NCBI RefSeq assembly: GCF_963082655.1
Contig: NC_081556.1
Location: 62,001-126,000, forward strand
DNA: 64,000 nt
Source of the DNA: Stomoxys calcitrans
Lineage: Eukaryota; Arthropoda; Insecta; Diptera; Muscidae
Direction of reading: 5' to 3'
Shown here: positions 25,881 through 34,813 of the stretch, one piece after another
How positions within the stretch are numbered: the first letter of the stretch is position 1
How the letters are laid out: each line of letters starts with the position of its first letter
Position numbers and translations under genes: made by a program
Notes under the pieces: generated by a model
The model's input: the letters and a program-made list of their open reading frames with translations, nothing else
Database searches by the model: none
What the model was told of the DNA's origin: nothing

Positions 25881-28800
25881 CACTTACCTAAATCATTTAG
25901 CAAATCGATGGAGTCTACCGAAGCTCTGCTAACAACTTTACTGTTTGTGTTCAACTCTTCTGAAATAAAGAATAAAAATTGTTCCAATATTTTATTCTAA
26001 AAATCCGTCGAATCGAATGATATCATACTTATGCTAAATGCCATTGCGGCTCTAATTTCCCAACGGATTTGCAAGGATAAAGACCTAACAAATGTTGCCA
26101 ATAAGACGAAGTCGCACAACAAACAAAGAAATTGAAAGGTCGAAAAACCGTTACAGAATTAGTCGCTAATAGGGTTGTTTCATTTACCCTCTAAGATGAT
26201 TTTCTCGATTATTTTGTATGGCTTGGCTTATCCCCGTCCATTATCGCCGTTTATTAATGACATTAAAGGTGTTTTATTTACCCATTAAATGGATTTTCTT
26301 GTTTAGTTTTTATGGACAAAAATAAATTGTTAAAACCTATGGTGTCATGATTCAATCTAAATGACAATTACTAAAAAAGGAAGAACGCAACATATTTATT
26401 TAATGATTTAACGTTCTGTAATGCAGAAATAGCTAATAATTTTAATTATATCACAATTATAAACTCCGAGAAAAACTATTTTCAAAATTGTTTAAATCTG
26501 TTAACCCATTAGTGCATAGTGTACTTTTTATTAACCAATTAGTGCATAGTGCCCTTTCATTTATATGAATATTTTGGAAAACCACATAGAAAAGAAGTTA
26601 GAACACATGAACATGTAGTGCTATCCTATAAGTTTTAGTTTACTAACAAAAATGGCATGCAAATAAAAGCAAAGAAAACCAACTGAAATTTGATGGTACG
26701 TTAACACGAGGAATATTTTTATTTTTCCGGCTTGTGCAAACAAATCCTTATAATAAGCCCTTTCTATTTATGATGAAAATTAAGCACGATCTGAATATCA
26801 TAGAACACAATAAACTGCTACAACAACATCATTCTTGATAAAGGACGCTCTCTGGAAATTAGGTTTCCGCTTTTATATAAAAAATATTTTTTAAACTGGC
26901 TAATATGTCGCCATTTAAGTCTAATAAAGACCAAAAAATTGGAGTAAACTTAACTAAGGGGCTTTAGGCATTAATAGGTTAATCAAATATCATTGTAATT
27001 GTAATTATAATTTATGAACAATTCTAAATGCCCATATGCATATGAAGAATTTGTGAAAATTTATCAGCACTTTAAATATTTGAGAATAAAATTTTTATAC
27101 CTCACACCACAGCTGCTATGCAAGGTTTTATATAATCACCTGATGATTCGATTTAATTATGCCTGCCTGTCTTCCCTTCCATGTATTCTTGCAATCAAAG
27201 TACAGTTCGCACATGACTTCGAATTACATAAGGCAAATAAATAAAAACTTTTATGTGGAGATGACGATCCTCGTCATGCTCCTGTATGTAAGCAAGCTCC
27301 GGGCCAAAGGACGCAGAAACAAAGTGGCCATTTGTTATTTAAAATCGCCAATAACTCACCTTATCATATCGGGCATCATAGGCGCTCAGTATTTATGCAA
27401 GAGCCGGTTCCGCCCGGCCTTCCACTGAGACTATCCGCTAGATACCGCTACCTGGTAGCTCGCAGCTAAGCTTCTCGTGACAGCAATGAACACCACACAC
27501 ATCGGACCTCAATGTTCCAGCCTTCGTGGAACTCACAGCTATCCCGGATTATTTCGTTTGTTATAGGCGGTGACCAATAAATTCGACTTTATTGCTTTGT
27601 TAGCCCACTGATTCAATTAATGTGTGAGACATGGGTTTTTGAATGCAAAATAGCTCCCTTTTATTCTATTCCTACATCTTGGGAAGCAAACACCAGAAAA
27701 AACGTTTCAGCCGTGGTTGTGATGCTCGATTCTGAAAGATGCTTTACAATCTCCCAGGAAAAGTTTTGTTTCCAAAGATGTAGAAAAAATTAAGTTTTTA
27801 GGGATTTGGATGTACTCTATAATTGCAGCAAATATTGTGATATTAACATAGGATTGTCGCCAAAAATAACTCTACGTACTTTTCAGTGAATTTTCCTCGC
27901 ATTTTTTATTATTTGTTGTTTTAATATTCTCAATGTTTTTTTAAATCGGTTTAAAAATGGGACATAAATAAGATCTTGTAAACCACGAAAAACGAAACGT
28001 AAAGTCGGAAAACCGACCAAACATCCTGCAATAGTATGCGAAACCCCTTTAAAGAACCAAACTCAACTAGTCGCAGAATGGCGTATGGACGATGCAACAC
28101 TCAATCAAGGATATGCCGATTTGAAACTACAAAAAATGCAATTTGTTCACAATGTCCACCAATTTATGTTATTGTTGTTGCCACATTTGCATGTGGAGGT
28201 AGGGATCCTAGTCAGGCTCCTATAGGTTTGTGAGTTCGTTCTGATCCATAGGACCAGTCGCCGCGGGAACACGATGACCATTGGTTATATACAGGCGCCA
28301 ATAACTCGCCTTGTCATATCGAGTATTTCTACAAGAGTCAGTCCCGCTCTGCCCTTTACCGAGTCTCTCATTTCGATACCGCTGATATTCCGCGACTGCC
28401 GTTACAGTTACTCCGTATGGAGCATTCCACAATCCGGACGCGCCGGACGGTAGCTTCGAGATCGGAGTTCAAAGTTCCAGCCTATAGCACTCACACAGTT
28501 ATTGTATCTCGCTAATTTATATTCCATAGAAGCCTTTAAATTTAGCATATTCAATTTTTTTCTACATTACTTCCCAAGATGTAGGAATAGAACAAACTTT
28601 GGTACTATGGAGGGACTATGGATTTTATATAATACTATTCTTTTAGAATAACTTCCAATTTATTTTTCTCGGCTACCAAGAGGTTCAAGAAATAAAGGAG
28701 AAACAAGAAAAAGTTAACTATTTTTTATACAAAAACGCATTAAATAAATCAGTGGGCTAACAAAGCAATCAGGTCGAATTGATTTGTCACCGCCTATAAG

Positions 28801-29276
28801 GGATGAAATAACCCGGCACGGGATAGTTGGGAGCACCACACAGGCTGGAACATTGACGTTCGATCTGTGTGGTGTTCAGTGCTGTGTGGTGTTCATTGAA
28901 ACAAAATTACAATAAATCTAACATGAGAACTAACGCAAATGTGAGCAAACACTAATATAAGCTTCTTGCATCTTGTGATTGGTTTTAAATTTAACATTTA
29001 GGCTTACCATTTCTGCGTGCCTGTGGTTGGTCATCATTGTCATCGTCTGAATGGTTATCAAATAAGATGTTGAATATATCCTGGTCTAGAGAGGACGATG
29101 AACCTTCATCGTTGTCAATCTTTGCATTTGTCGCAGAAGTTCCTGCAGAATTGCTAGCTGTAAATAAAGTTTAAATTATATAGAATTTCGTGAAGCAAAC
29201 AATTCAGGAAAGCAATACCCGGACCCGGCTGTAAAACTATGTCTTCGTATTCCTCCAAGTATTCAATTTCTTCCAT
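6442..29276 (-). CDS. Giant low-complexity, probably nuclear protein, 11 coding exons (2,974 aa); Su(var)2-HP2-like at best
   Basis: Coding exons: 29219-29276, 29008-29157, 25888-25959, 25648-25731, 25260-25589, 21197-21382, 19173-19421, 15306-18968, 13282-15246, 11291-13230, 6442-6669. All junctions are GT-AG and keep frame; introns 1-9 are phase 1 and intron 10 is phase 0. The start MEEIEYLEEYEDIVL at 29276 opens an acidic N-terminus. Exon 6 is Ser/Asp-rich, exon 8 Lys/Ser/Glu-rich with a 42-aa repeat, and exon 9 basic with a KKRR cluster. Exon 10 holds the most ordered-looking blocks (around 'FLHPAKYSRNHGNVLLDFCC' and a helical stretch near 'RHQIIDNLVSIGKFLPKDLE'). I recognise no catalytic domain. 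Size, charge and large central exons recall fly Su(var)2-HP2, an HP1 partner of about 3,250 aa, but I cannot align the two from memory. The gene model is strong; the name is only a hypothesis. Confidence 0.85.
7000..7345 (-). repeat. Muscid-type dispersed repeat (intron 10)
   Basis: The minus strand near 7302-7340 reads as the same head phrase as at 63477 ('gttcggccgggccgaatct', with one change) and continues into 'aaatttcg...' text typical of the family. It lies in intron 10 of the giant gene. Confidence 0.65.
7672..8078 (+). repeat. Family B repeat, near full length (intron 10)
   Basis: Runs from 'cccggcacgggataact' to 'aaatgtggctacaacaacaac'. It is the best complete copy in the window, in the orientation with a (CAA)n tail. 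It is the reverse complement of the copy at 146-560, with scattered differences. Confidence 0.75.
8358..9081. repeat. Direct duplication of ~350 bp, two near-identical copies
   Basis: 8358-8708 and 8731-9081 appear identical over their length by eye, offset 373 bp. The junction repeats the phrase 'aagttgacttaactgaaa'. The copies have not visibly diverged, so the duplication is recent, or it is an assembly artefact. Confidence 0.85.
9590..10435 (+). mobile_element. LINE reverse-transcriptase relic with internal duplication
   Basis: Plus-strand pieces read ALDLSKAFDT, GLTRWVANY, KSKHRRVR and EVPQDGVIYPALFNLYLSS, which are fingers and palm blocks of a jockey-like non-LTR reverse transcriptase, with frameshifts. 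The segment from about 9873 recurs from about 10152 (offset ~280 bp) with changes, so the relic was duplicated after insertion. It lies in intron 10 of the giant gene. Confidence 0.75.
10810..11270 (+). repeat. Muscid-type dispersed repeat (intron 10)
   Basis: Starts 'aacaagtaaaagcg', then 'ataccctt/ccaccatggatcgc' and 'cttttcccggcatctct'. It matches 63470 onward in the same orientation and ends just 3' of the exon 10 donor. Confidence 0.7.
11291..13230 (-). CDS. Exon 10 of the giant gene
   Basis: Enters in phase 1 after TTTTGCAG and leaves in phase 0 at CAT|GTAAGT. It is Ser/Thr/Pro/Gln-rich with interspersed ordered blocks, including FLHPAKYSRNHGN, a hydrophobic stretch ending in PVIELPSFIVLTTKVVTRAE (about residues 2,500-2,520), a likely helical pair near LNFAERHQIIDNL, and YDTERNIIGYQLQVI. 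These blocks look conserved and functional, unlike the repetitive exon 8. PVIEL at 12473-12487 fits the loose PxVxL-type consensus for HP1 chromoshadow ligands. Confidence 0.85.
13282..15246 (-). CDS. Exon 9 of the giant gene
   Basis: A 655-codon phase 1-1 exon, preceded by a TTTTTCAG acceptor and followed by a GTAAGT donor. It is strongly basic with SP/TP-like sites and a Lys/Arg cluster around KKRRVAGIGRKTKR, which suits nuclear import or DNA contact. It ends in MMCRKFRVRLNSSFVRKYWQ, a more ordered segment. There is no classical PRGRP AT-hook. Confidence 0.85.
15306..18968 (-). CDS. Exon 8 of the giant gene (1,221 codons)
   Basis: One uninterrupted 3,663-nt exon, phase 1-1, so skipping it keeps frame. 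Very rich in Lys, Ser, Glu, Asn and Thr with almost no hydrophobic core, so probably disordered. It begins DVPKAMNRDMESPGT after TTTTTAG and ends ETNFSTD before GTAAAT. It carries a two-copy 42-aa repeat. The plus-strand open frames here are shadows of the biased composition. Confidence 0.9.
18269..18520 (-). repeat. Two-copy 126-bp in-frame repeat in exon 8
   Basis: Two adjacent 42-residue units, each starting QLTEFPT(A/V)ASKILK and containing CSTKTISQDKRSA and KESL. The period is 126 nt and the units differ at a few residues. It is a recent in-frame tandem duplication within coding sequence. Confidence 0.85.
20240..20520 (+). repeat. SINE family A fragment, internally duplicated (intron 6)
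   Basis: The phrase from 'tttgctctcaaactag' through 'tgtcctggcgaga' to 'aatgctggcaacatta' appears at 20241 and again at 20395, offset 154 bp. The middle matches the SINE body that follows the B box. It lies in intron 6 of the giant gene; the rest of that intron (19.42-20.24, 20.52-21.20 kb) shows nothing recognisable. Confidence 0.65.
21690..22150 (-). repeat. Two adjacent SINE family A copies (intron 5)
   Basis: Both segments contain 'aagctcaatgataagg'-like, 'gcgacaccac' and 'ttcagcgtcaaagacatgct' phrases, near 21690-21895 and 21903-22150. The second keeps a tRNA-like head remnant ending 'cctctgacctacggtgg'. Confidence 0.65.
22927..23136 (-). repeat. Two tandem copies of a ~110-bp repeat with (CAA)n end
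   Basis: Both units share, on the plus strand, 'gttgttgtagcagtgtg', 'acgctgagg'-like text, 'ccggtacgtacaaccg' and a closing 'ggattggt'. They are unlike family B apart from the TTG run. Confidence 0.6.
23137..24450 (-). mobile_element. LINE relic inserted in the copia-like relic
   Basis: Minus-strand pieces include GFRQGGSLPYDLFNILLEKII and AYADDIHIIGRS (reverse-transcriptase palm with the YADD catalytic motif), then KLYNTLILPVLLYGSEVW, FERKILRKIYGP and RIQRLRWLGH-type C-terminal text. Order and motifs fit a non-LTR retrotransposon. Frameshifts and stops break it. Confidence 0.8.
25081..25205 (-). repeat. Family B fragment (intron 5)
   Basis: Carries 'gtagccacatttgcatg' and 'gctcgttccggtccat', the CAA-tail half of family B. 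It lies about 55 bp from the exon 5 donor. Confidence 0.65.
25807..25878. repeat. (AT)n microsatellite in intron 3 of the giant gene
   Basis: About 36 AT repeats fill nearly half of a 156-nt intron between coding exons 3 and 4, 9 bp from the exon 3 donor region. Confidence 0.95.
25990..27239. other. Intron 2 of the giant gene, AT-rich, nothing recognised
   Basis: Contains the doubled phrase 'aaccaattagtgcatagtg'-like near 26505 and 26534. No open frame of interest. Confidence 0.4.
27240..28890. repeat. Palindromic repeat nest (intron 2)
   Basis: Family B halves face each other at 27240-27545 and 28808-28890, and a third family B copy sits at 28165-28500. Inside them, 27560-27615 ('ttataggcggtgac' to 'gttagcccactgatt') is the inverted repeat of 28747-28800. 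A second inverted pair lies at about 27665-27690 and 28571-28592 ('cttcccaagatgtaggaata'). The core (27950-28150) has a short coding-like stretch I cannot place. It looks like a non-autonomous element with terminal inverted repeats, or an inverted duplication. Confidence 0.65.
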
Positions 29277-29350
29277 TTTCTTTCAAAGTAACAGCATGTG
29301 TGCACGCATTTTCGTGAATAAATCTTAATTAAAAACGTTTTTTTTATAGA
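29277..29350 (-). promoter_or_regulatory. Candidate core promoter and leader of the giant gene
   Basis: On the minus strand a TATAAAA-type motif near 29338-29350 lies about 65 nt before the ATG at 29276, leaving room for a short leader. Low certainty in such AT-rich DNA. Confidence 0.25.
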
Positions 29351-29905
29351 CAAACTATATCGTGTTGACAATTAGCAATATCGAAACAATATATGAACAA
29401 AATACACGAACAACGCTAGCAGTGAACGAAGCCGAAGCTTTTCGTCGGCGACGGCTTGGCTGAAATCTTGATCGGTGGCGGCCGTACACTTTTCATTTTA
29501 TTCAGATTTATCATTCAATTTTGTTCATATATTTGTCAATTAATTTTCTTATCAATGCTTTTCATAAGGCTTGGTTATGCTCTCGTAAAGCATAGTATTG
29601 ATTTCGACTTTTCACTCGCCAATGTAAATTTTGTTTCGATTAATTGCCAATGAAATTAAATGCTCACGAAATAGGCACCAATCATCTCTCTTTCAATGAC
29701 GTTGTCTTTGTTGTTTGTCGCTGTCTGAATTTTGATTGTTTTCTGGGAAAGAATAGAGTCCATCTAATTTCGCAATAATTAAATAGGCATTTTCGCTGCG
29801 AAAGAATTCAGTACTAAGCTTAATCGTTTATAATTGAAGCGAAACTTTGTATTGGCTCAGCGACATGTCGCTACAGGGCAATTCACGATTAATAATTATA
29901 ATTAT
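29351..29905. other. Intergenic, nothing recognised
   Basis: Separates the 5' end of the giant gene from the SINE at 29.9 kb. No supported feature. Confidence 0.4.
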
Positions 29906-29912
29906 CTGTTAG

Positions 29913-30600
29913 GTCGCCCGTGTAGTCGAGTTGGTAAAGTGCTCGGATTGTCAGTACGAGGGTCGTGGGTTCTATTCCCACTGGACACCTGGTCTGTCGC
30001 TACTATAGCATTACAATGGACTAAAATAGTCTAAGTGAGTGTGTTTAGATATTGAAAGCTTTCCAGGACAATATTGCCACATTCAGAGGAGAGCACCAAG
30101 TACAGACTGGGATAACATTATCCTCCTCTTTGAAATGACATTCGCACTTTTTGTATGAAGTCCATTCCTGGTTTCTAGGCTGGAATCAGTGTCCTGCTCT
30201 CCTATTCTAATCCGAAATCTGGAAACTTTGTTCAAGGAAAAAACTGATTCTTCTTATTGTAATATGTCACATTGAAGGTAGTCACCTCCTCTTTAACGTA
30301 GCATTCGATCTTTTTGAATGAAGTCCCTAACTGAACTCTAGTCTGGAATCAGTGTCCCGCCCTCCAGTTTCTAAACAGAAATCTGGAAACTTTGTCCCAC
30401 AAAAAACTGATTCCAGCCAAGTGTTATACGTCAAATTGAAGGTAATGGGAATTCCATTGACGTGGAATTCGCTATTTTTTGAACGAAGCCCATTCTTGGT
30501 CTCCAGACTGCAAATAGTGTTTTGAAGAACAATGTTAAAATAGAATCTGAGAAACTTTGTTCGGGACTTGGGTGACCCGGACTTTAGTTATTTACCAAAT
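29913..30600 (+). repeat. Second tRNA-derived SINE head followed by three ~164-bp tandem units
   Basis: 29913-29990 has a tRNA-like A box ('tagtcgagttgg') and B box ('gggttctattccc') at tRNA spacing but no good anticodon arm. It is followed by three diverged units marked by 'ctggaatcagtgtcc' at 30180, 30343 and 30508 and by 'tctggaaactttgt'. This is a different family from the SINE at 31984. Confidence 0.6.
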
Positions 30601-31550
30601 TGTTGGTATCATATTCCTCTATCAAATTAGATTAATATCAGGCTTTTCTGGCCTCCAGGATGAAAGTCGTTGGCTAAAATCATTGTAGCGACAAAAAATG
30701 TTTGATCATTTCCGTGCTTGTTAAGTTTTTCCACTTTGTATCACCCTGTAAATTTGGACAATTTTTTGTTATCGAAAGTTAGCGACGTCGCTATCTTCAC
30801 GCAGGTGTTACGTTTTCACATCTAAAAAATAGATCCGTTCCTTAGTTCCTTGAATTTTTTAATTTTGTCAAATGTTAGGTGAGTGGGGATAAACGTTGTC
30901 GGATTTAATCTTCTTAAAATGGTCATAGCTCAAACCGTTGATTTATAGCTTAACCAAACACCTTGGATAGTTGGACAATTAGTGCGTATGGACTTATGGA
31001 AAGTGTGACTGTCATTCTTCTTTAATGGCACTGAAAACGATTTTCTAGTTCTCTTTGGAATACGGAGTTCGTTTTTTAATTGTATAAACATGTATCGGCT
31101 GAAGAATTGATATTGGACAAGTGAATTTAACTCTGCCACATTGTTGGTGACAAGCCTCATACCTTTATCAAAATAGAAAAAATTCCAGCTTCGGAATGAC
31201 AAAATTTCCTAATATTTAGAAGAATGGGTTTTGTTTATATGTATTTGGTTTTTAGCCTTCAGCTATTTGGTGATTTTTCTGCATAAAGATTTAACGCAGT
31301 ACAGGAAATTTTGGTGAAAAACCTATTACGCAATCGTGGATTTCTTACAGAATATCAAGCGTTCAAGTCTGGCGAAAATATCCAAACTTTTACTTACGTT
31401 TTACGGTTAGTACTAAGTTTGAATTGGCCAGTGAAAATAAAAGCAAACACTACAAAAAGAAGCTAATCATAACATAAACAATACTGGCGGCATTTGCATC
31501 TCACATTATTCATAAGGGAATGACACATTGAATGAAATTGTAAAAATATT
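30601..31550. other. Intergenic, nothing recognised
   Basis: Open frames such as the minus one at 30930-31202 show no family resemblance. Confidence 0.4.
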
Positions 31551-31660
31551 ATTCAGGAAAAAAATACTTTTACTTTGACACAAGGCAATCGCGGACAATC
31601 AGCGGCAAGAGAGTTGAGATATATGGTGAATAATACTACAGAGAGAGGCGATCCTTGAGG

Positions 31661-31983
31661 TACACCGTTGTCAAGACGAAGAGCTCTGGAGAAGTATCCC
31701 TCCATCTTGACTATAAATTTTCTAGCGGACAGGAGGGAGTACAGTAACTTCATAAATTGTGGAAGAATCCCAAAGGTACACCGCTGTCAAGACGAAGAGC
31801 ACTGGAGAAGTATCCCTCCATCTTGACTATAATTTTTCTAGCGGACAGGAGGGAGTACAGTAACTTCATAAATTGTGGAAGAATCCCAAAGGTACACCGC
31901 TGTCAAGACGAAGAGCACTGGAGAAGTATCCCTCCATCTTGACTATAATTTTTCTAGCGGACAGGAGGGAGTACAGTAACTTA
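31661..31983 (-). repeat. 116-bp triplication inside the LINE
   Basis: 'tacaccg(c/t)tgtcaagacg' starts at 31661, 31777 and 31893, an exact 116-bp period. The second and third units are almost identical; the first differs at a few bases and continues the native LINE text. The third is cut by the SINE. Confidence 0.9.
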
Positions 31984-32232
31984 AGTTAAGCTCAATGATA
32001 GGGGGCCTCCTTTTTATAGCCGAGTCCGAACGGCGTGCCGCAGGGCGACACCTCTTTGTGGAGAAGTTATTACACGGCTGCCATACCAAATAGCATAGTA
32101 CCTCACAAATGTTGCCAGCATTAGGAGGGGAAAACCACCGCTGAAAATTTTTTATGATGTTCTCGCCAGGATTCGAACCCAGCATTCAGCGTTATAGGCG
32201 GATATGCTAACCTCTGCGCTACGGTGGCCTCC
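31984..32232 (-). repeat. tRNA-derived SINE (family A), best copy with head
   Basis: On the minus strand it starts with a tRNA-like head: A box TAGCGCAGAGG at 32211-32221 and B box GGTTCGAATCC at 32169-32179, the spacing expected of a Pol III internal promoter. The unrelated body then ends near 'ttaagctcaatgata'. Other copies or fragments: 3096, 20240, 21690, 21903, 42280, 47041, 48890 and 53540. Confidence 0.8.
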
Positions 32233-33686
32233 TTACGGCCGATAGCCGTTAAGTTTATTTATGTCTTTTCCAGGTTTTTGGATTGGCGAAAGTAGTCCAG
32301 TTCTCCAGTCATTTGGGTAAATACCGCTTTTCAAGATATTGTAGAGATTAATAAGTTTTAGCTTTAGTTCAATTTGGGTGTTTTAACCATGCGGTAATTA
32401 ATCCTATCTATAGATGGGGTGGTTCCCTTAAGTATCTTAAGGGCTTTGTTGAGTTCAGTCACGTTTATAAGATTCTCACCACAAGAAGTATTTTCTAAAT
32501 TATTTAAACTTTCGAGTTAAAGGCGTTTTTTATGCAGGACACTTGGGACTAAGTTGATGTCCCAATCAAAAGTAGCCCATTCCTGTGCAAAAAGATTTGC
32601 CAAATCATCAGGGTTTGTAACCTTGCAGTCATTCGCTAAAATATGTGGAAAATTGTCCATACGTCTAGTGTTAAGGTTTCTAACTTTTGACCAAAGCGTT
32701 CTGGGGTCCAGTGAGAGATTCAATGGATTCAAAAAAATATTCCACTTATTTCTCTTTGCTATTTTAGACTCATGTTTAACAGCAGCTCAGTTTTTTCTAT
32801 AAGCCACAGTGGGTCTTGTTCTGAAGACGTTCCATGATTTGCGTTAAATCTTGATAAGGCGAGCAATATCCGCATTTAACCAGCTTGGTAAATGATTGAT
32901 GGCTTTTTGTTGTGTTTGTCGTATGGTTTCGTTCGCAGCCCTGCACATTATTCTTTTGTTTCCAGCAGCTTCTCTGTTTATGTTCACGCTACTGGGGTAT
33001 CCACGAATAAGTAGCGAAACTTTATTAGAAAAACGTGTCTAATTGACATTTTTAACGTCAAACCTTGGCAGGAAATGGTTCTCATGTGCCGCCATTTCAT
33101 TCGAAATTAGTATTGGAAATGATCTGCATATTCTGGAGAGCTAATCGATGCCCAAGACAAACTTGAATCCAAATCACTACCTGACATAGAGACATCAACT
33201 GCGGTAAAGATATTTCTGGTGTTCAACAATGTGGGAGACCCATTATTCAGAATGGTCGTTAGGAGAATGATTTCGCGATCCACATTGCTGATTCTGTGCA
33301 TTTAAGTCTCCGACGATTAGATTGTTATCACTGGGAAGTCCAATTTGAGAAAGCATATTTGGCGTCAGATTTACTGAGTGTTCGCAATATGGTGTCTCTT
33401 GCTTGAATATACGGACATAATGTTCTTTGTTTGCTTTACTTTTGCCTTAAACGAACACATTTCACTATAATTACGGATTGTTTTAATGATTTGAATTGTT
33501 TTTATTGTAGCAGTGTTTTGTCTGTTGAATATCCTGACCCAGGAACTCAGGGACTAATGGCTCGTACTATGTTAGTTTTTCGTAACATTTTTTCGTGATT
33601 ACTTCTTTTAGATAATAGATTTTGAAGTTAAAAACCTGCTGATTTCATTCAGAAGGGCATTCGTTCATTACTTATGAAAAAAATCT

Positions 33687-34240
33687 TTATAAAAGTAATA
33701 TATTTTCATTGAGATTTTTGTGATGTTTCAAAAAAGTAACCGTGAAAATGTTGTTTTCAAGTGTGAAAAACGAATATAGTACCAGCCTTAAGGTTGGGTG
33801 AGTCCAGAGGGATCTGGGTCTGAGAGTGGGTCTGGCTGGTCCCAGATCACAATCGGGACACACATCCTGCAGGTTACTATCATTCCTTGCTCTGTAGCTG
33901 TTGAGGCGGCTGTATCTGCTTAATCGTAATTGAGCCAGAACTACCCTCGTTTGCCATGTGAGGTCAATTTCTTCAGGAGCAATCGGGATTAAGGATTCTG
34001 GGCGTTGGATACCTATCCACAAGATGATGATTTGGATTGTCCCAGCATTACATCTCAGAAGGTACTGCTTGGACAGCATGTAGTTATGTCTTCGTACGGG
34101 TAGGATCTTTGTCTCGCGTCGCAGTTCGAAGAGCGGCATTCTGACAGATGTGTGTTGTTCCACTGCGTGTCAAATAGCTGACGAGATCACACTTCAGGCT
34201 TAGCTGAAGGGATGTTTTGGCGATGTTCCCAAATAGTTTG
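33687..34240 (-). mobile_element. LINE C-terminal relic
   Basis: The minus strand reads PIAPEEIDLTWQTRVVLAQL, RYSRLNSYRARNDSNLQDVC and PDCDLGPARPT, the Cys-containing C-terminal end after the RT/RNase H region of jockey-like elements. It ends abnormally. Confidence 0.7.
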
Positions 34241-34813
34241 TCATGGCTGACCGTGTCGTGTGTCTATAGGTCCAATGCTACGACGTCCTAACACATGGAT
34301 TTGGCTGATTGAAGCCAAGGAGTGTGTTGTAAATGGGCAATGTCGCCCCGTGTTTAGATATAGATCCCATATCTTCCCACTTCTTAAGTACCCCCAGAAA
34401 GCAACTCTTATCAAAATATATAGAAAATTCTATGGGTATTAAACCATTAACTTTTTAACATCTGCCTAAATTATTATGTGATAAATCATCATCAAATAAA
34501 TCTTTATAAGAACTTGCCTTTATTAAAACTTTTTTAACATTGCATTATATTAAAGCTGCAATACTGGTTTTTATTTTTGTGTGGAGCTTAGTGCTATATA
34601 CTATTGCAGTTACTTAAACGGGCAATTGGTTTGCGATATCCACAACTTCACCCTATAACAATATTATTATATAATAATTGAATAGGAGGAGGTTTAACTA
34701 TGTACGTACATATAACATTGATCGATAATGCTGTAATCTACTTAAAACTGGAATCACTTATAAATAACTAAGGATTTGTTTCGCGAATTTTCGATTGAAA
34801 ATGTCGTAGACAT
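34241..34813. other. Intergenic and 3' flank of parcas
   Basis: Presumably includes the parcas 3'UTR. The nearest minus-strand AATAAA I see is near 34521, about 290 nt beyond the stop. Nothing else recognised. Confidence 0.4.

Larger units (their letters stand above)
31553..33400 (-). mobile_element. Jockey-like LINE relic (endonuclease to reverse transcriptase)
   Basis: Reading the minus strand from 33.4 kb downward: an endonuclease C-terminal piece (NRNIFTAVDVSMSGSDLD-like, with SSPEYADH), a linker (LDPRTLWSKVRNLNTRR, FPHILANDCKV), then at 31.6-31.75 kb the palm block RLDNGVPQGSPLSVVLF. Order and motifs fit a jockey/I-type non-LTR element. It is broken by stops, a triplication at 31661-31983 and a SINE at 31984-32232. 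Confidence 0.8.

Noticed and set aside
29913..29990. A functional tRNA gene
   Set aside because: Good A and B boxes but no proper anticodon stem or acceptor pairing. Better explained as a SINE head.
30930..31202. Minus-strand 90-codon frame as a gene
   Set aside because: No family resemblance, splice signals or poly(A) context; it lies between repeat relics.
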